Program-made: the position numbers and the translations under genes | Part shown: piece after piece, positions 8,530 through 15,429 of the stretch | Layout of the letters: every line of letters starts with the position of its first letter | Numbering within the stretch: the stretch's first letter is position 1 | Notes under the pieces: model-generated | Database searches by the model: none | What the model saw: only the letters and a program-made list of their open reading frames with translations | Told to the model about the DNA's origin: nothing | NCBI GenBank assembly: GCA_003331265.1 | Contig: QOPV01000008.1 | Location: 1-41,321 of the forward strand | DNA: 41,321 nucleotides | Origin: Cryomorphaceae bacterium | GTDB lineage: Bacteria; Bacteroidota; Bacteroidia; Flavobacteriales; Flavobacteriaceae | Reading direction: 5' to 3'

Positions 8530-8976
8530 TTAAACCTTCTTTACTTTAATAGCGTTCATACCTTTAGCGCCTTTTATTGTGTCGAACTCCACTTTGTCTC
8601 CCTCTGTAATTTCATCGATACATTCACTTATATGAACAAAAAACTTTTCTTGTGACTCTGGGTCAATAATAAAACCAAATCCTTTAGAGTGATCAAAGAA
8701 ATTAACTTTTCCAATAAAACCGCTTGTTTTTACAGCTTCACGCTTAGGAACACCAATAACTATACTTTTGGCATTAATTTTTTCTTTTTCAGCTGGATCA
8801 GGCGGTGTATCTGTAAAATTGCCGTTATAATCTACATAAACAAACTCATTAGTAACAAGTTCTCCACTTTCTTTAGCTTCTTTACGAGCTAACATCTTCT
8901 TTCTTTTATCTTCCTTCTTTTTTTTACGTTTTTTCTCTTTTTCTAATTTATTAAAGGTTTGTTGTGATTTTGCCAT
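8530..8976 (-). CDS. Cold-shock-domain protein with basic N-terminal extension
   Basis: Starting at the ATG at 8976 gives 148 residues. Residues 1-40 are very basic and lysine-rich (KLEKEKKRKKKKEDKRKK). The C-terminal 65 residues form a cold-shock domain with the RNP1-like KGFGFI and RNP2-like KFFVHIS nucleic-acid-binding motifs. Such proteins bind single-stranded RNA or DNA. The frame stays open 93 bases further upstream to another ATG, but the shorter start gives MAKSQQTFNK, the usual N-terminus of flavobacterial relatives, and a -7 box lies 17 bases before it. The gene is divergent from the channel-like gene. Confidence 0.92.
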   Translation of the reverse strand: MAKSQQTFNKLEKEKKRKKKKEDKRKKMLARKEAKESGELVTNEFVYVDYNGNFTDTPPDPAEKEKINAKSIVIGVPKREAVKTSGFIGKVNFFDHSKGFGFIIDPESQEKFFVHISECIDEITEGDKVEFDTIKGAKGMNAIKVKKV

Positions 8977-8993
8977 ATATAATTTAATTACAA

Positions 8994-9001
8994 CAAAAAT
9001 A
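8994..9001 (-). promoter_or_regulatory. Bacteroidetes-type -7 box for the cold-shock gene
   Basis: The minus strand reads TATTTTTG, an exact match to the Bacteroidetes -7 consensus TAnnTTTG. It ends 17 bases before the ATG at 8976. I do not see a convincing TTG at -33. Its position favours the shorter cold-shock reading frame. Confidence 0.55.
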
Positions 9002-9029
9002 CATGATTTATAGCTTATATTAAAATTAG

Positions 9030-9037
9030 TATGTTTG
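9030..9037 (+). promoter_or_regulatory. Bacteroidetes-type -7 box for the channel-like gene
   Basis: TATGTTTG matches TAnnTTTG exactly and ends 11 bases before the ATG at 9049. A transcript starting about six bases downstream would exclude the in-frame ATG at 9031, which lies inside the box. No clear -33 TTG is present. Confidence 0.5.
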
Positions 9038-9048
9038 TAATTATAATA

Positions 9049-10338
9049 ATGAAAAGTTTTAATAGTCACATAAAAAATTTATTAGTAGTCTTATTTTGCT
9101 TGTTTCTTTCAATAAATGATAATTATGCACAAAATGATGATATCCAAATAAAAAAGGATTCTATCACAAAATCAGATCAAAAACCTTTAAGATATTATCA
9201 AAGATTTGGCCCACCATATTACCCTGATATTAATCTTACTGATAAAGACTCATTAGAATGGCCATTGGAATTTGAGATCGCTTTAACCTTTAAAGACATT
9301 AAAGATTTAGATGTTAAAAACAATAGTTTTATTGCAGATTATATTTTTGAAATTTATTCAGATTATGATTTAGAATACACAACTGAAAATGGGGAAGTTC
9401 TAGAATATTTTCATCACCCTGATTGGATTCAAGCATTTTTAAAAATTACAGAAGAAACACAAATTGACGGCCCCTATTATAGCTTTAGAAGTGTTCCATC
9501 TAAAGTTTCAGAGCAAATGTTAGAAGATTTAATTGCAGCTGAAAGAATAACACCTGGTGATTTTGAGAATTACTTAACAAATGATGAAATATCTTTTTAT
9601 GACAAAAAATTTTCTAAAAGTTCAGTTGCTATTGTCAATGAATTTGATCATAATTGGGACTTAAGTGATTATCCTTTTGACACTCAAAAACTATTATTTG
9701 AATTTCAGACTACTTACGACACATCAGTGGTAGTGCTTAATCCAAGCACTAAATTTATCAGTTCATTTGAAAAAAAGATGAGAAACTTAACAGCTGGTTA
9801 CCAAATTAGAGATGTTACATACCGAAGTGAATACAAATCTGTTCCCTCAGATGTGATTAGAATCACCCCTACTCTAGCAAGACCGCAAGTAACACAATCT
9901 CTTATAGTCGAATTAAATGTTGAAAGAAACGGTTTAGTATTGTTTTTTAAAATATTTACTGGAGGAATACTTTCTTATTTTATTTCTTGTATGGTATTTT
10001 TAATTCCCTTAAAAGAACTTGAATCAAGAATTAATTTGGCAGTAGGTGGAATTTTTGGCGCCATAGGAAGTAGCGCTTTTGTGTATGAGGTACTTCCTGT
10101 TGTAAATGTATTTAATAAGGCAGATGCTATAAATAACTTAATAATTGGAATGGTTGTTTTCAATATCTTGATATTGCTTCTTCAGCAAGGGACTTTTAAA
10201 AGAGTTAATCTTGATGGAAAATATATGTACCAAAATGTAGAAGTTAAATATTTTAAACGCCTTCAAGACAGCGAGTTTGCATTCTTTTATTCTATTTTTG
10301 CATTCTTTGTGATTCTATTAGCCATATTATTATGGTAA
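9049..10338 (+). CDS. Pentameric ligand-gated ion channel (Cys-loop family)-like membrane protein
   Basis: 429 residues from the ATG at 9049, beginning with a signal peptide (hydrophobic LLVVLFCLFLS, probable cleavage after NYA). A beta-rich extracellular region of about 270 residues contains WDLSDYPFDTQ (about 203-213), which matches the pro-loop (F/Y)PFDxQ of pentameric ligand-gated channels. Four membrane helices follow at about 296-321, 328-352, 360-380 and 410-429. The second segment reads ESRINLAVGG...EVLP, and its E-R-x-x-L start and closing Leu-Pro match the pore-lining M2 and M2-M3 turn of the family. Known bacterial relatives include GLIC and ELIC. Ligand and ion selectivity cannot be read. 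An in-frame ATG at 9031 is less likely because it lies inside the putative -7 box. Confidence 0.85.
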   Translation: MKSFNSHIKNLLVVLFCLFLSINDNYAQNDDIQIKKDSITKSDQKPLRYYQRFGPPYYPDINLTDKDSLEWPLEFEIALTFKDIKDLDVKNNSFIADYIFEIYSDYDLEYTTENGEVLEYFHHPDWIQAFLKITEETQIDGPYYSFRSVPSKVSEQMLEDLIAAERITPGDFENYLTNDEISFYDKKFSKSSVAIVNEFDHNWDLSDYPFDTQKLLFEFQTTYDTSVVVLNPSTKFISSFEKKMRNLTAGYQIRDVTYRSEYKSVPSDVIRITPTLARPQVTQSLIVELNVERNGLVLFFKIFTGGILSYFISCMVFLIPLKELESRINLAVGGIFGAIGSSAFVYEVLPVVNVFNKADAINNLIIGMVVFNILILLLQQGTFKRVNLDGKYMYQNVEVKYFKRLQDSEFAFFYSIFAFFVILLAILLW

Positions 10339-10640
10339 AAAACTATTTATTTTTTCTAAAATAATTGAAAAATAAACATACTTTAAAGAATGTAATACCT
10401 ATATTGTAAACAAATTAATATCCAACAAAAAATTAAAGTATTAGGAAATAATTTAATCTACTTTATTTTCCAAATAGTAAAATTTACATACAAAAACCGT
10501 TTATAATTATTGTTGTTAAATTTTAATAGTTTCTTTATTTCCTAACACTTTATTTAGATAAACCATTAATATACAAACTTTTAAGTTTTTTAAAAATATT
10601 GAAAAGTATTTTTTAGCAATTGGATTTGTTTGATTAAATT
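10339..10640. other. Long intergenic stretch between the channel-like gene and the arginine leader
   Basis: About 300 very AT-rich bases without a credible ORF, tRNA or recognisable RNA family. The one structured element I see is the spaced inverted repeat at 10434-10552. The stretch probably holds the end of the channel transcript and upstream control sequences of the arginine operon. No strong intrinsic terminator is visible after 10338. Confidence 0.6.
10434..10552. repeat. Imperfect 18-bp inverted repeat, 83-base spacer
   Basis: The left arm TAAAGTATTAGGAAATAA (10434-10451) and the right arm TTATTTCCTAACACTTTA (10535-10552) are reverse complements at 17 of 18 positions. No target-site duplication flanks the arms and the spacer has no coding sequence, so a miniature transposon is possible but unsupported. 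The pair could equally be two oppositely oriented operator sites upstream of the arginine operon, or a long-range hairpin. Confidence 0.6.
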
Positions 10641-10659
10641 TTTTTTTATAATATTTGTA
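10641..10659 (+). promoter_or_regulatory. Promoter-like element shared with the his leader
   Basis: TTTTTTTATAATATTTGTA here is identical over 19 bases to the minus-strand sequence at 26584-26602 in front of the his leader. Its core TAATATTTG differs from the TAnnTTTG -7 consensus only by one extra spacer base. The element ends at the first ATG of the arg leader ORF, so a transcript from it would have almost no 5' leader. A weaker alternative, TGGATTTG at 10621-10628, would leave a leader of about 25 bases. Confidence 0.5.
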
Positions 10660-10745
10660 TGATGAATTTTTTAAATAGATCTTTTATTATTTCTTCAAAG
10701 CCCGCCCCTCGTCGCGCCCGCCCACTTGGGTATCTTTCTATTTAA
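10659..10745 (+). CDS. Putative arginine-operon leader peptide, 28 residues (Arg/Pro-rich)
   Basis: The ORF ATG-ATG...TAA encodes MMNFLNRSFIISS followed by KPAPRRARPLGYLSI. Codons 15-22 are CCC GCC CCT CGT CGC GCC CGC CCA, a GC-rich island in otherwise AT-rich DNA. Three CGN arginine codons within four positions (10710-10721) contrast with neighbouring genes, which write arginine mostly as AGA. The C-rich island has no G-rich partner nearby to make a stem, which argues that it is selected as coding sequence. It sits 61 bases upstream of the first gene of the arginine operon. By analogy with the his leader in this window I infer attenuation or nascent-peptide control by arginine supply. If the first ATG is too close to the promoter, the second (10662) may be used. 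Confidence 0.68.
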   Translation: MMNFLNRSFIISSKPAPRRARPLGYLSI

Positions 10746-10767
10746 GAAACTAGGTGAGTCCAGTTTC
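10746..10767 (+). promoter_or_regulatory. Hairpin directly after the arg leader stop codon
   Basis: GAAACT (10746-10751) pairs with AGTTTC (10762-10767). Inside it GG (10753-10754) pairs with CC (10760-10761), leaving a bulged A and the loop TGAGT. The 5' arm could alternatively pair through AGAAA (10745-10749) with TTTCT (10735-10739) at the end of the leader ORF. The two structures are mutually exclusive, as in attenuators. No T run follows directly; eight Ts occur only at 10792-10799, so it is not a clear intrinsic terminator. Confidence 0.45.
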
Positions 10768-10806
10768 ATTTCAAATTCAATTTTAGTCTAATTTTTTTTA
10801 ATCATC

Positions 10807-11334
10807 GTGGAAATTCTTATTGCTTCTTTAAAGCACATTAAATATTGTAATGTCATTTCTCAAAATATAGCATCATCTGCTAAAGTTAGAGGAACTGGTA
10901 TTGCATTGAGATCACCCGAGTATATTCAAACTAAAATTGAAAACAATAATGCTGTAATTGCAATAGAAAATAATGAGTTTGCGGGATTCTGTTACATAGA
11001 AATATGGGGACATGGAAAATATGTTGCTCATTCAGGTCTAATAGTCTCTCCAAAATTTAGAGGAAAAGGATTGGCAAAAAAAATAAAAACATTAACATTT
11101 AATCATTCAAAAAATAAATATCCAAATGCTAAAATATTTGGAATAACAACTGGGCTGCCCGTTATGAAAATAAATTATGAATTAGGCTACAAACCTGTTA
11201 CATTTTCTGAGCTGACTGATGACGAAGCTTTCTGGAAAGGATGCTCTACATGTAAAAATTATGATGTGCTTAATAGAACTAGAAGAGAAATGTGTCTTTG
11301 TACAGGAATGCTTTATGACCCAAATAAAAATTAA
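10807..11334 (+). CDS. GNAT-family acyltransferase heading the arginine operon (candidate glutamate N-acyltransferase)
   Basis: 175 residues from a GTG start (MEILIASLKH), two bases before argG. The GNAT acyl-CoA-binding motif is SPKFRGKGLAKK (about 81-92), preceded by the beta-4 strand HSGLIV. The protein ends with an unusual cysteine group, CxxC (Cys146, Cys149) and CxC (Cys163, Cys165), which may bind a metal. As the first gene of an otherwise complete arginine operon that lacks argA and argJ, it is the best candidate for acylating glutamate at the first step. Given the transcarbamylase residue 90, the donor could be succinyl-CoA rather than acetyl-CoA. Family firm; substrate inferred. Confidence 0.82.
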   Translation: MEILIASLKHIKYCNVISQNIASSAKVRGTGIALRSPEYIQTKIENNNAVIAIENNEFAGFCYIEIWGHGKYVAHSGLIVSPKFRGKGLAKKIKTLTFNHSKNKYPNAKIFGITTGLPVMKINYELGYKPVTFSELTDDEAFWKGCSTCKNYDVLNRTRREMCLCTGMLYDPNKN

Positions 11335-11336
11335 AT

Positions 11337-12521
11337 ATGAAAAAAATAGTATTAGCCTATAGCGGAGGATTAGACACCTCATATTGTTTAAAAAAACTGT
11401 CTCAAGAAAAAAACGAAGTTCACGCAGTATGTATTAATACTGGTGGATTTACAAAAACTCAAATAAAATCAATTAAAGAAAAAGCAATTAAACTTGGTGC
11501 TTTCAAATTTGACTTAATTGATGCTGTTGAGTTTTATTACAATAACATAATCAAGTATTTGATTTACGGTAATGTGCTTAGAGGCAATACCTACCCCCTC
11601 TCTGTAAGTGCTGAAAGAACAGTTCAAGCTATTGAAATAATTAATTATGCTAAAAAAAATAACGCTACTCATATCGCTCACGGCAGTACAGGTGCTGGAA
11701 ATGATCAAGTCAGGTTCGATATGCTGTTTCAAATCATAGCACCTGAAATAGAAATTATAACTCCAATAAGAGATAATAGCTTAACCAGAGAAGATGAAAC
11801 AAAATTTTTACAAAATCATGGAGTAAATATTGAATGGGAAAAAGCAAAATACTCAATTAATAAAGGTTTATGGGGAACTAGTGTTGGTGGAGATGAAACT
11901 TTAACATCAAACAAAAAATTGCCAAACAACTCCTTCCCAAGTCAACTAAAATCTAATCAATCTGAGGAATTGATTTTATCGTTTAAAAATGGAGAAATTT
12001 CTGGATTTAATGGGAAAAACTATGACCCTGTAACCTCTATAGAACTGATTTCTGAAAAATGTAATAACTATTGCATTGGAAGAGATATTCACGTTGGTGA
12101 TACTATAATAGGAATAAAAGGAAGAGTAGGCTTTGAAGCAGGTGGACCAATTGTAATTTTAAAAGCCCATCACCTACTAGAAAAACATACTTTGACTAAA
12201 TGGCAACAGTATCAAAAAGAACAAATGTCTAATTTTTTTGGTATGCATCTACATGAAGGACATTATTTAGATCCAGTAATGCGAGATATTGAAGCTTTTT
12301 TAGAAAGTAGTCAGAAAAACGTTAGCGGAGAAGTTTATGTAACTCTTCAACCCTACAGATTTGAACTAAACGGAATTAAATCAGAAAATGATTTAATGAA
12401 TAATGGGTTTGGATCTTATGGCGAATTAAATAAGAAATGGACAGCTCAGGATGCTAAAGGCTTCATTAAAATCATGTCTAATCAAAATAAAATTTACCAT
12501 AATGTCAATAAATCAAAGTAA
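11337..12521 (+). CDS. argG: Argininosuccinate synthase
   Basis: 394 residues. It joins citrulline and aspartate with ATP to form argininosuccinate, the penultimate step of arginine synthesis. The N-type ATP pyrophosphatase P-loop AYSGGLDTSYCL is at residues 7-18. HGSTGAGNDQVRFD and the GLWGTSVGGDE segment are also characteristic. Its 3' end overlaps the start of argC by 20 bases, and it follows the GNAT gene after two bases, so expression is tightly coupled. Confidence 0.96.
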   Translation: MKKIVLAYSGGLDTSYCLKKLSQEKNEVHAVCINTGGFTKTQIKSIKEKAIKLGAFKFDLIDAVEFYYNNIIKYLIYGNVLRGNTYPLSVSAERTVQAIEIINYAKKNNATHIAHGSTGAGNDQVRFDMLFQIIAPEIEIITPIRDNSLTREDETKFLQNHGVNIEWEKAKYSINKGLWGTSVGGDETLTSNKKLPNNSFPSQLKSNQSEELILSFKNGEISGFNGKNYDPVTSIELISEKCNNYCIGRDIHVGDTIIGIKGRVGFEAGGPIVILKAHHLLEKHTLTKWQQYQKEQMSNFFGMHLHEGHYLDPVMRDIEAFLESSQKNVSGEVYVTLQPYRFELNGIKSENDLMNNGFGSYGELNKKWTAQDAKGFIKIMSNQNKIYHNVNKSK

Positions 12522-13500
12522 AATTAAAGTTGGAATCGTAGGTTCATCAGGTTATACAGGAGGTGAACTCATTAGATTACTTATCAATCATCCTAATTGT
12601 GAATTGATTTTTGCTAATAGTAAAATTTATGAAGGAAAGTATATTTCAGAAATTCACAAGGATTTGGAAGGAGAAATTGAAATGAAATTCTCAAAAGAAA
12701 TCAATAACGATATTGATGTTTTATTTCTATGCTTGGGTCATGGCAACTCAATTAATTTTTTAGAGAAAAATAAATTAAAAGAAGAAATTAAAATTATTGA
12801 TTTAAGTCAAGATTTTAGACTTGAAACATCATTTTCAAATTCAAAAAATAGTAGAAATTTTACTTATGGTTTACCCGAACTTCAAAAAGAAAAAATTATA
12901 AATTCAAAAAACATTGCTAATCCTGGATGTTTTGCTACAACTATTCAACTGGGACTACTACCATTAATTGAAAAGGATTTAATTGAAGGTGAAATACATA
13001 CAAGTGCAATAACGGGGAGTACAGGAGCTGGAATAAAACCAAGTCCGACCACACATTTTAGTTGGAGAAATAACAATATATCGTGGTATAAACCTTTTAC
13101 TCATCAACACTTAAATGAAATAAATTATTCATTTAATAATTTAAGTAACAAAAAAAATAAAATCAATTTTGTTCCATTAAGAGGAGATTTTACAAGAGGA
13201 ATTTTTTGTACCAGTTATTTTAAAACCTCTTCAAAATTATCAGATTTAGAAATACTTTTCAAAGAATATTATAAAAACGACCCTTTTACGTTTGTATCTG
13301 AAAATGAGATTCATTTAAAGCAAGTAATCAATACAAATAAATGTTTAATCCATTTACATCAAAATGATGATCTAATTATGGTTACCTCAACAATTGACAA
13401 TCTTATTAAAGGTGCTTCAGGACAAGCCATACAAAACATGAACCTAATGTTCAATATAAATGAAGAAGCAGGACTAAAATTAAAAAGCTCAATATTTTAA
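12502..13500 (+). CDS. argC: N-acyl-gamma-glutamyl-phosphate reductase
   Basis: 332 residues starting MSINQSKIKVGIVGSSGYTG. The NADP-binding loop GSSGYTGGEL is at about 14-23 and the catalytic cysteine is Cys143 in NPGCFATT. The enzyme reduces the acyl-glutamyl phosphate made by ArgB to the semialdehyde. A start 51 bases upstream is possible in frame but would add a non-conserved basic tail and deepen the overlap with argG to 71 bases; the ATG at 12502 gives the conserved N-terminus and a 20-base overlap. Confidence 0.95.
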   Translation: MSINQSKIKVGIVGSSGYTGGELIRLLINHPNCELIFANSKIYEGKYISEIHKDLEGEIEMKFSKEINNDIDVLFLCLGHGNSINFLEKNKLKEEIKIIDLSQDFRLETSFSNSKNSRNFTYGLPELQKEKIINSKNIANPGCFATTIQLGLLPLIEKDLIEGEIHTSAITGSTGAGIKPSPTTHFSWRNNNISWYKPFTHQHLNEINYSFNNLSNKKNKINFVPLRGDFTRGIFCTSYFKTSSKLSDLEILFKEYYKNDPFTFVSENEIHLKQVINTNKCLIHLHQNDDLIMVTSTIDNLIKGASGQAIQNMNLMFNINEEAGLKLKSSIF

Positions 13501-13504
13501 AATA

Positions 13505-14305
13505 ATGAAAATTTCAATTATAGGAACCGGAAATCTTGGAACAAGTATCGCTAAAGGCCTGCTTGCTAACGATATGTTTACTAGCCTTTATTTAACAAAG
13601 AAAAACATTTCTTCTCTTAATGAATGGCAAGATATTTCTAGCGTATCTGTAACCAATGATAATATTAAAGCAGTAAAAAACTCAGACTTTATTATTATTT
13701 CAGTTCAGCCGAATCAATTTGAAAAAATTGCAAATGAAATAAAAAGTTCGATAACCAAAAGACATACTATCATCTCAACAATAACTGGTCTTTCAATAAA
13801 TTCTATTGAAAGTTTAATTGGATATGAAATCAGTATTGTAAGAAGTATGCCCAACACTGCCGTCTCTGTTGGAAAGTCTGTAACATGTCTTTGTAGTAAT
13901 GAGATTGGAATAAAACAATTAAAAGTAGCTGAGGCAATTTTTAACAATTTAGGTGAAAGCTTTTTAATTGAGGAAAAAGACATGCAATCCGCTACTGTTT
14001 TATGTGCTAGTGGAATTGCTTTTTGGATGAGGTTAATTAGAGCTACTGCTCAAGGAGGAGTACAACTTGGCTTTGAATCAAAGCAAGCCTTAGAGATGTC
14101 TCTCAATACAGCGCTGGGGGCCATTAGTTTGTTAAAAACAAATAAATCACATCCCGAAGAAGAAATTGATAAGGTCACGACACCAAGCGGATGTACTATT
14201 AAAGGACTTATCGAAATGGAGAATCAAGGACTTAGCTCGGCACTAATAAGTGGATTAGAAGCTTCTTATCAAAAAATCAATAACATATCAAATCAAAAAA
14301 AATGA
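13505..14305 (+). CDS. proC: Pyrroline-5-carboxylate reductase
   Basis: 266 residues. The Rossmann loop GTGNLGTSIAKGL (7-19) binds NAD(P)H. The C-terminal dimer domain contains the family signature region TTPSGCTIKGLIEME. It reduces pyrroline-5-carboxylate to proline. Its place between argC and argD is a known Bacteroidetes arrangement. It ties proline formation to the arginine operon, since glutamate semialdehyde chemistry connects both. It overlaps argD by four bases. Confidence 0.94.
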   Translation: MKISIIGTGNLGTSIAKGLLANDMFTSLYLTKKNISSLNEWQDISSVSVTNDNIKAVKNSDFIIISVQPNQFEKIANEIKSSITKRHTIISTITGLSINSIESLIGYEISIVRSMPNTAVSVGKSVTCLCSNEIGIKQLKVAEAIFNNLGESFLIEEKDMQSATVLCASGIAFWMRLIRATAQGGVQLGFESKQALEMSLNTALGAISLLKTNKSHPEEEIDKVTTPSGCTIKGLIEMENQGLSSALISGLEASYQKINNISNQKK

Positions 14306-15429
14306 GTTTATTTAAAGTCTATCCATTATATGAAATGACACCCTCGCACGCTAAAGGATGTTATGTGTTTGATAAAAAAGGAAATAAATTTTTGGACTTG
14401 TATGGCGGACACGCTGTAATTTCAATTGGACATAGTCATCCAAATTATGTGAGTAGCTTATCTAATCAGTTAAATAAAATTGGCTTCTATTCAAATTATA
14501 TTATTAATGATTTGCAAGAGCAAGTTGCCAAAAAACTTATTGATCAATCAAATTGCGAAGATTATGAATTATTCATGTGCAGCTCAGGTGCGGAAGCAAA
14601 TGAAAATGCTCTTCAAATCGCTTCATTTCATAACAACAAATCAAGAATAATTGCATTTAAAAATTCTTTTCATGGAAGAAGTAATGCTGCTTTGAGCGCA
14701 ACAGATAATCAAAACATAAAAACAAAATTAAATACTAAAATTGATGTTACTTTTTTAAAGTTTAATGATAAAGAGTCATTAATAAAAGAAGTATCCAAAA
14801 GTGATGTTAGTGCTATAATATTTGAATCAATTCAAGGAGTTGGAGGACTGGACGAGCCAGATACTGAGTTTGTAAAGTTTCTAAGAGAAACTTGTGACAA
14901 GTATAATATTTGTTTAATTGCTGATGAAGTTCAATCTGGTTTTGGAAGAACAGGAGATTTTTTTGCGTTTCAAAAACACGATATAAAACCTGATATTATT
15001 CCAATGGCCAAAGGAATGGGAAATGGATTTCCTGTTGGCGGAGTATTAATTAATAAAAAAATAAAAGCAAAATTCGGAATGCTTGGAACTACGTTTGGAG
15101 GAAATCATTTAGCATGTTCAGCAGTTTTATCAGTTCTTGATACCATTAAGAAAGAAAATCTACTAAAAAACAGTAAAAACCAAGAGGAATATTTTAAAAA
15201 TAAATTATCTAAAATAAAGTCTATAAAAAAAATAAAAGGTCGAGGTTTAATGTTAGGACTAGAATTTGATTTCGATGCGAAAGAACTTAGAAAAAACCTA
15301 ATCTTTAAACACAATATTTTTACAGGAGGAAGTTCCAATAAAAAATTACTAAGAATTTTACCCCCTTTAAATATAACTGAACACCATATTGACATGTTGT
15401 ATAATGCTCTAACAATTGAATTAGAATGA
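14302..15429 (+). CDS. argD: N-acylornithine aminotransferase
   Basis: 375 residues, a class-III PLP-dependent aminotransferase. Markers are the YGGHAVISIGHSHP segment near residue 40, SSGAEANE for phosphate binding, the ADEVQSGFGRTG loop with the PLP-ring aspartate, and the Schiff-base lysine in PMAKGMGNG. It converts the acyl-glutamate semialdehyde into N-acylornithine. Start and stop overlap proC and argF' by four bases each, consistent with translational coupling along the operon. Confidence 0.95.
   Translation: MSLFKVYPLYEMTPSHAKGCYVFDKKGNKFLDLYGGHAVISIGHSHPNYVSSLSNQLNKIGFYSNYIINDLQEQVAKKLIDQSNCEDYELFMCSSGAEANENALQIASFHNNKSRIIAFKNSFHGRSNAALSATDNQNIKTKLNTKIDVTFLKFNDKESLIKEVSKSDVSAIIFESIQGVGGLDEPDTEFVKFLRETCDKYNICLIADEVQSGFGRTGDFFAFQKHDIKPDIIPMAKGMGNGFPVGGVLINKKIKAKFGMLGTTFGGNHLACSAVLSVLDTIKKENLLKNSKNQEEYFKNKLSKIKSIKKIKGRGLMLGLEFDFDAKELRKNLIFKHNIFTGGSSNKKLLRILPPLNITEHHIDMLYNALTIELE

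Noticed and set aside
9031-9048. Start of the channel-like protein at ATG 9031
   Set aside because: This ATG lies within the TATGTTTG -7 box; the ATG at 9049 gives a normal signal peptide.
8977-9069. 31-residue N-terminal extension of the cold-shock protein
   Set aside because: It would cover the divergent promoter boxes and overlap the channel gene; the MAKSQQTF start fits the family.
10434-10552. Miniature transposon (MITE)
   Set aside because: The arms are similar but no target-site duplication or second copy is visible in the window.
10339-10640. tRNA or small RNA gene in the long intergenic region
   Set aside because: No cloverleaf, no GC-rich stems and no terminator-like end were found by eye.
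10699-10730. GC-rich island as a foreign insertion or a structured riboswitch
   Set aside because: It is only about 30 bases, has no flanking repeats and lacks a G-rich partner for stems, while it reads well as Arg/Pro codons of a short ORF.
10792-10799. T8 run as intrinsic terminator of the arg leader
   Set aside because: No GC-rich stem lies directly before it; the nearest hairpin ends 24 bases upstream.
12451-12501. Upstream in-frame start for argC
   Set aside because: It adds 17 non-conserved residues and deepens the overlap with argG to 71 bases; the ATG at 12502 gives the conserved N-terminus.
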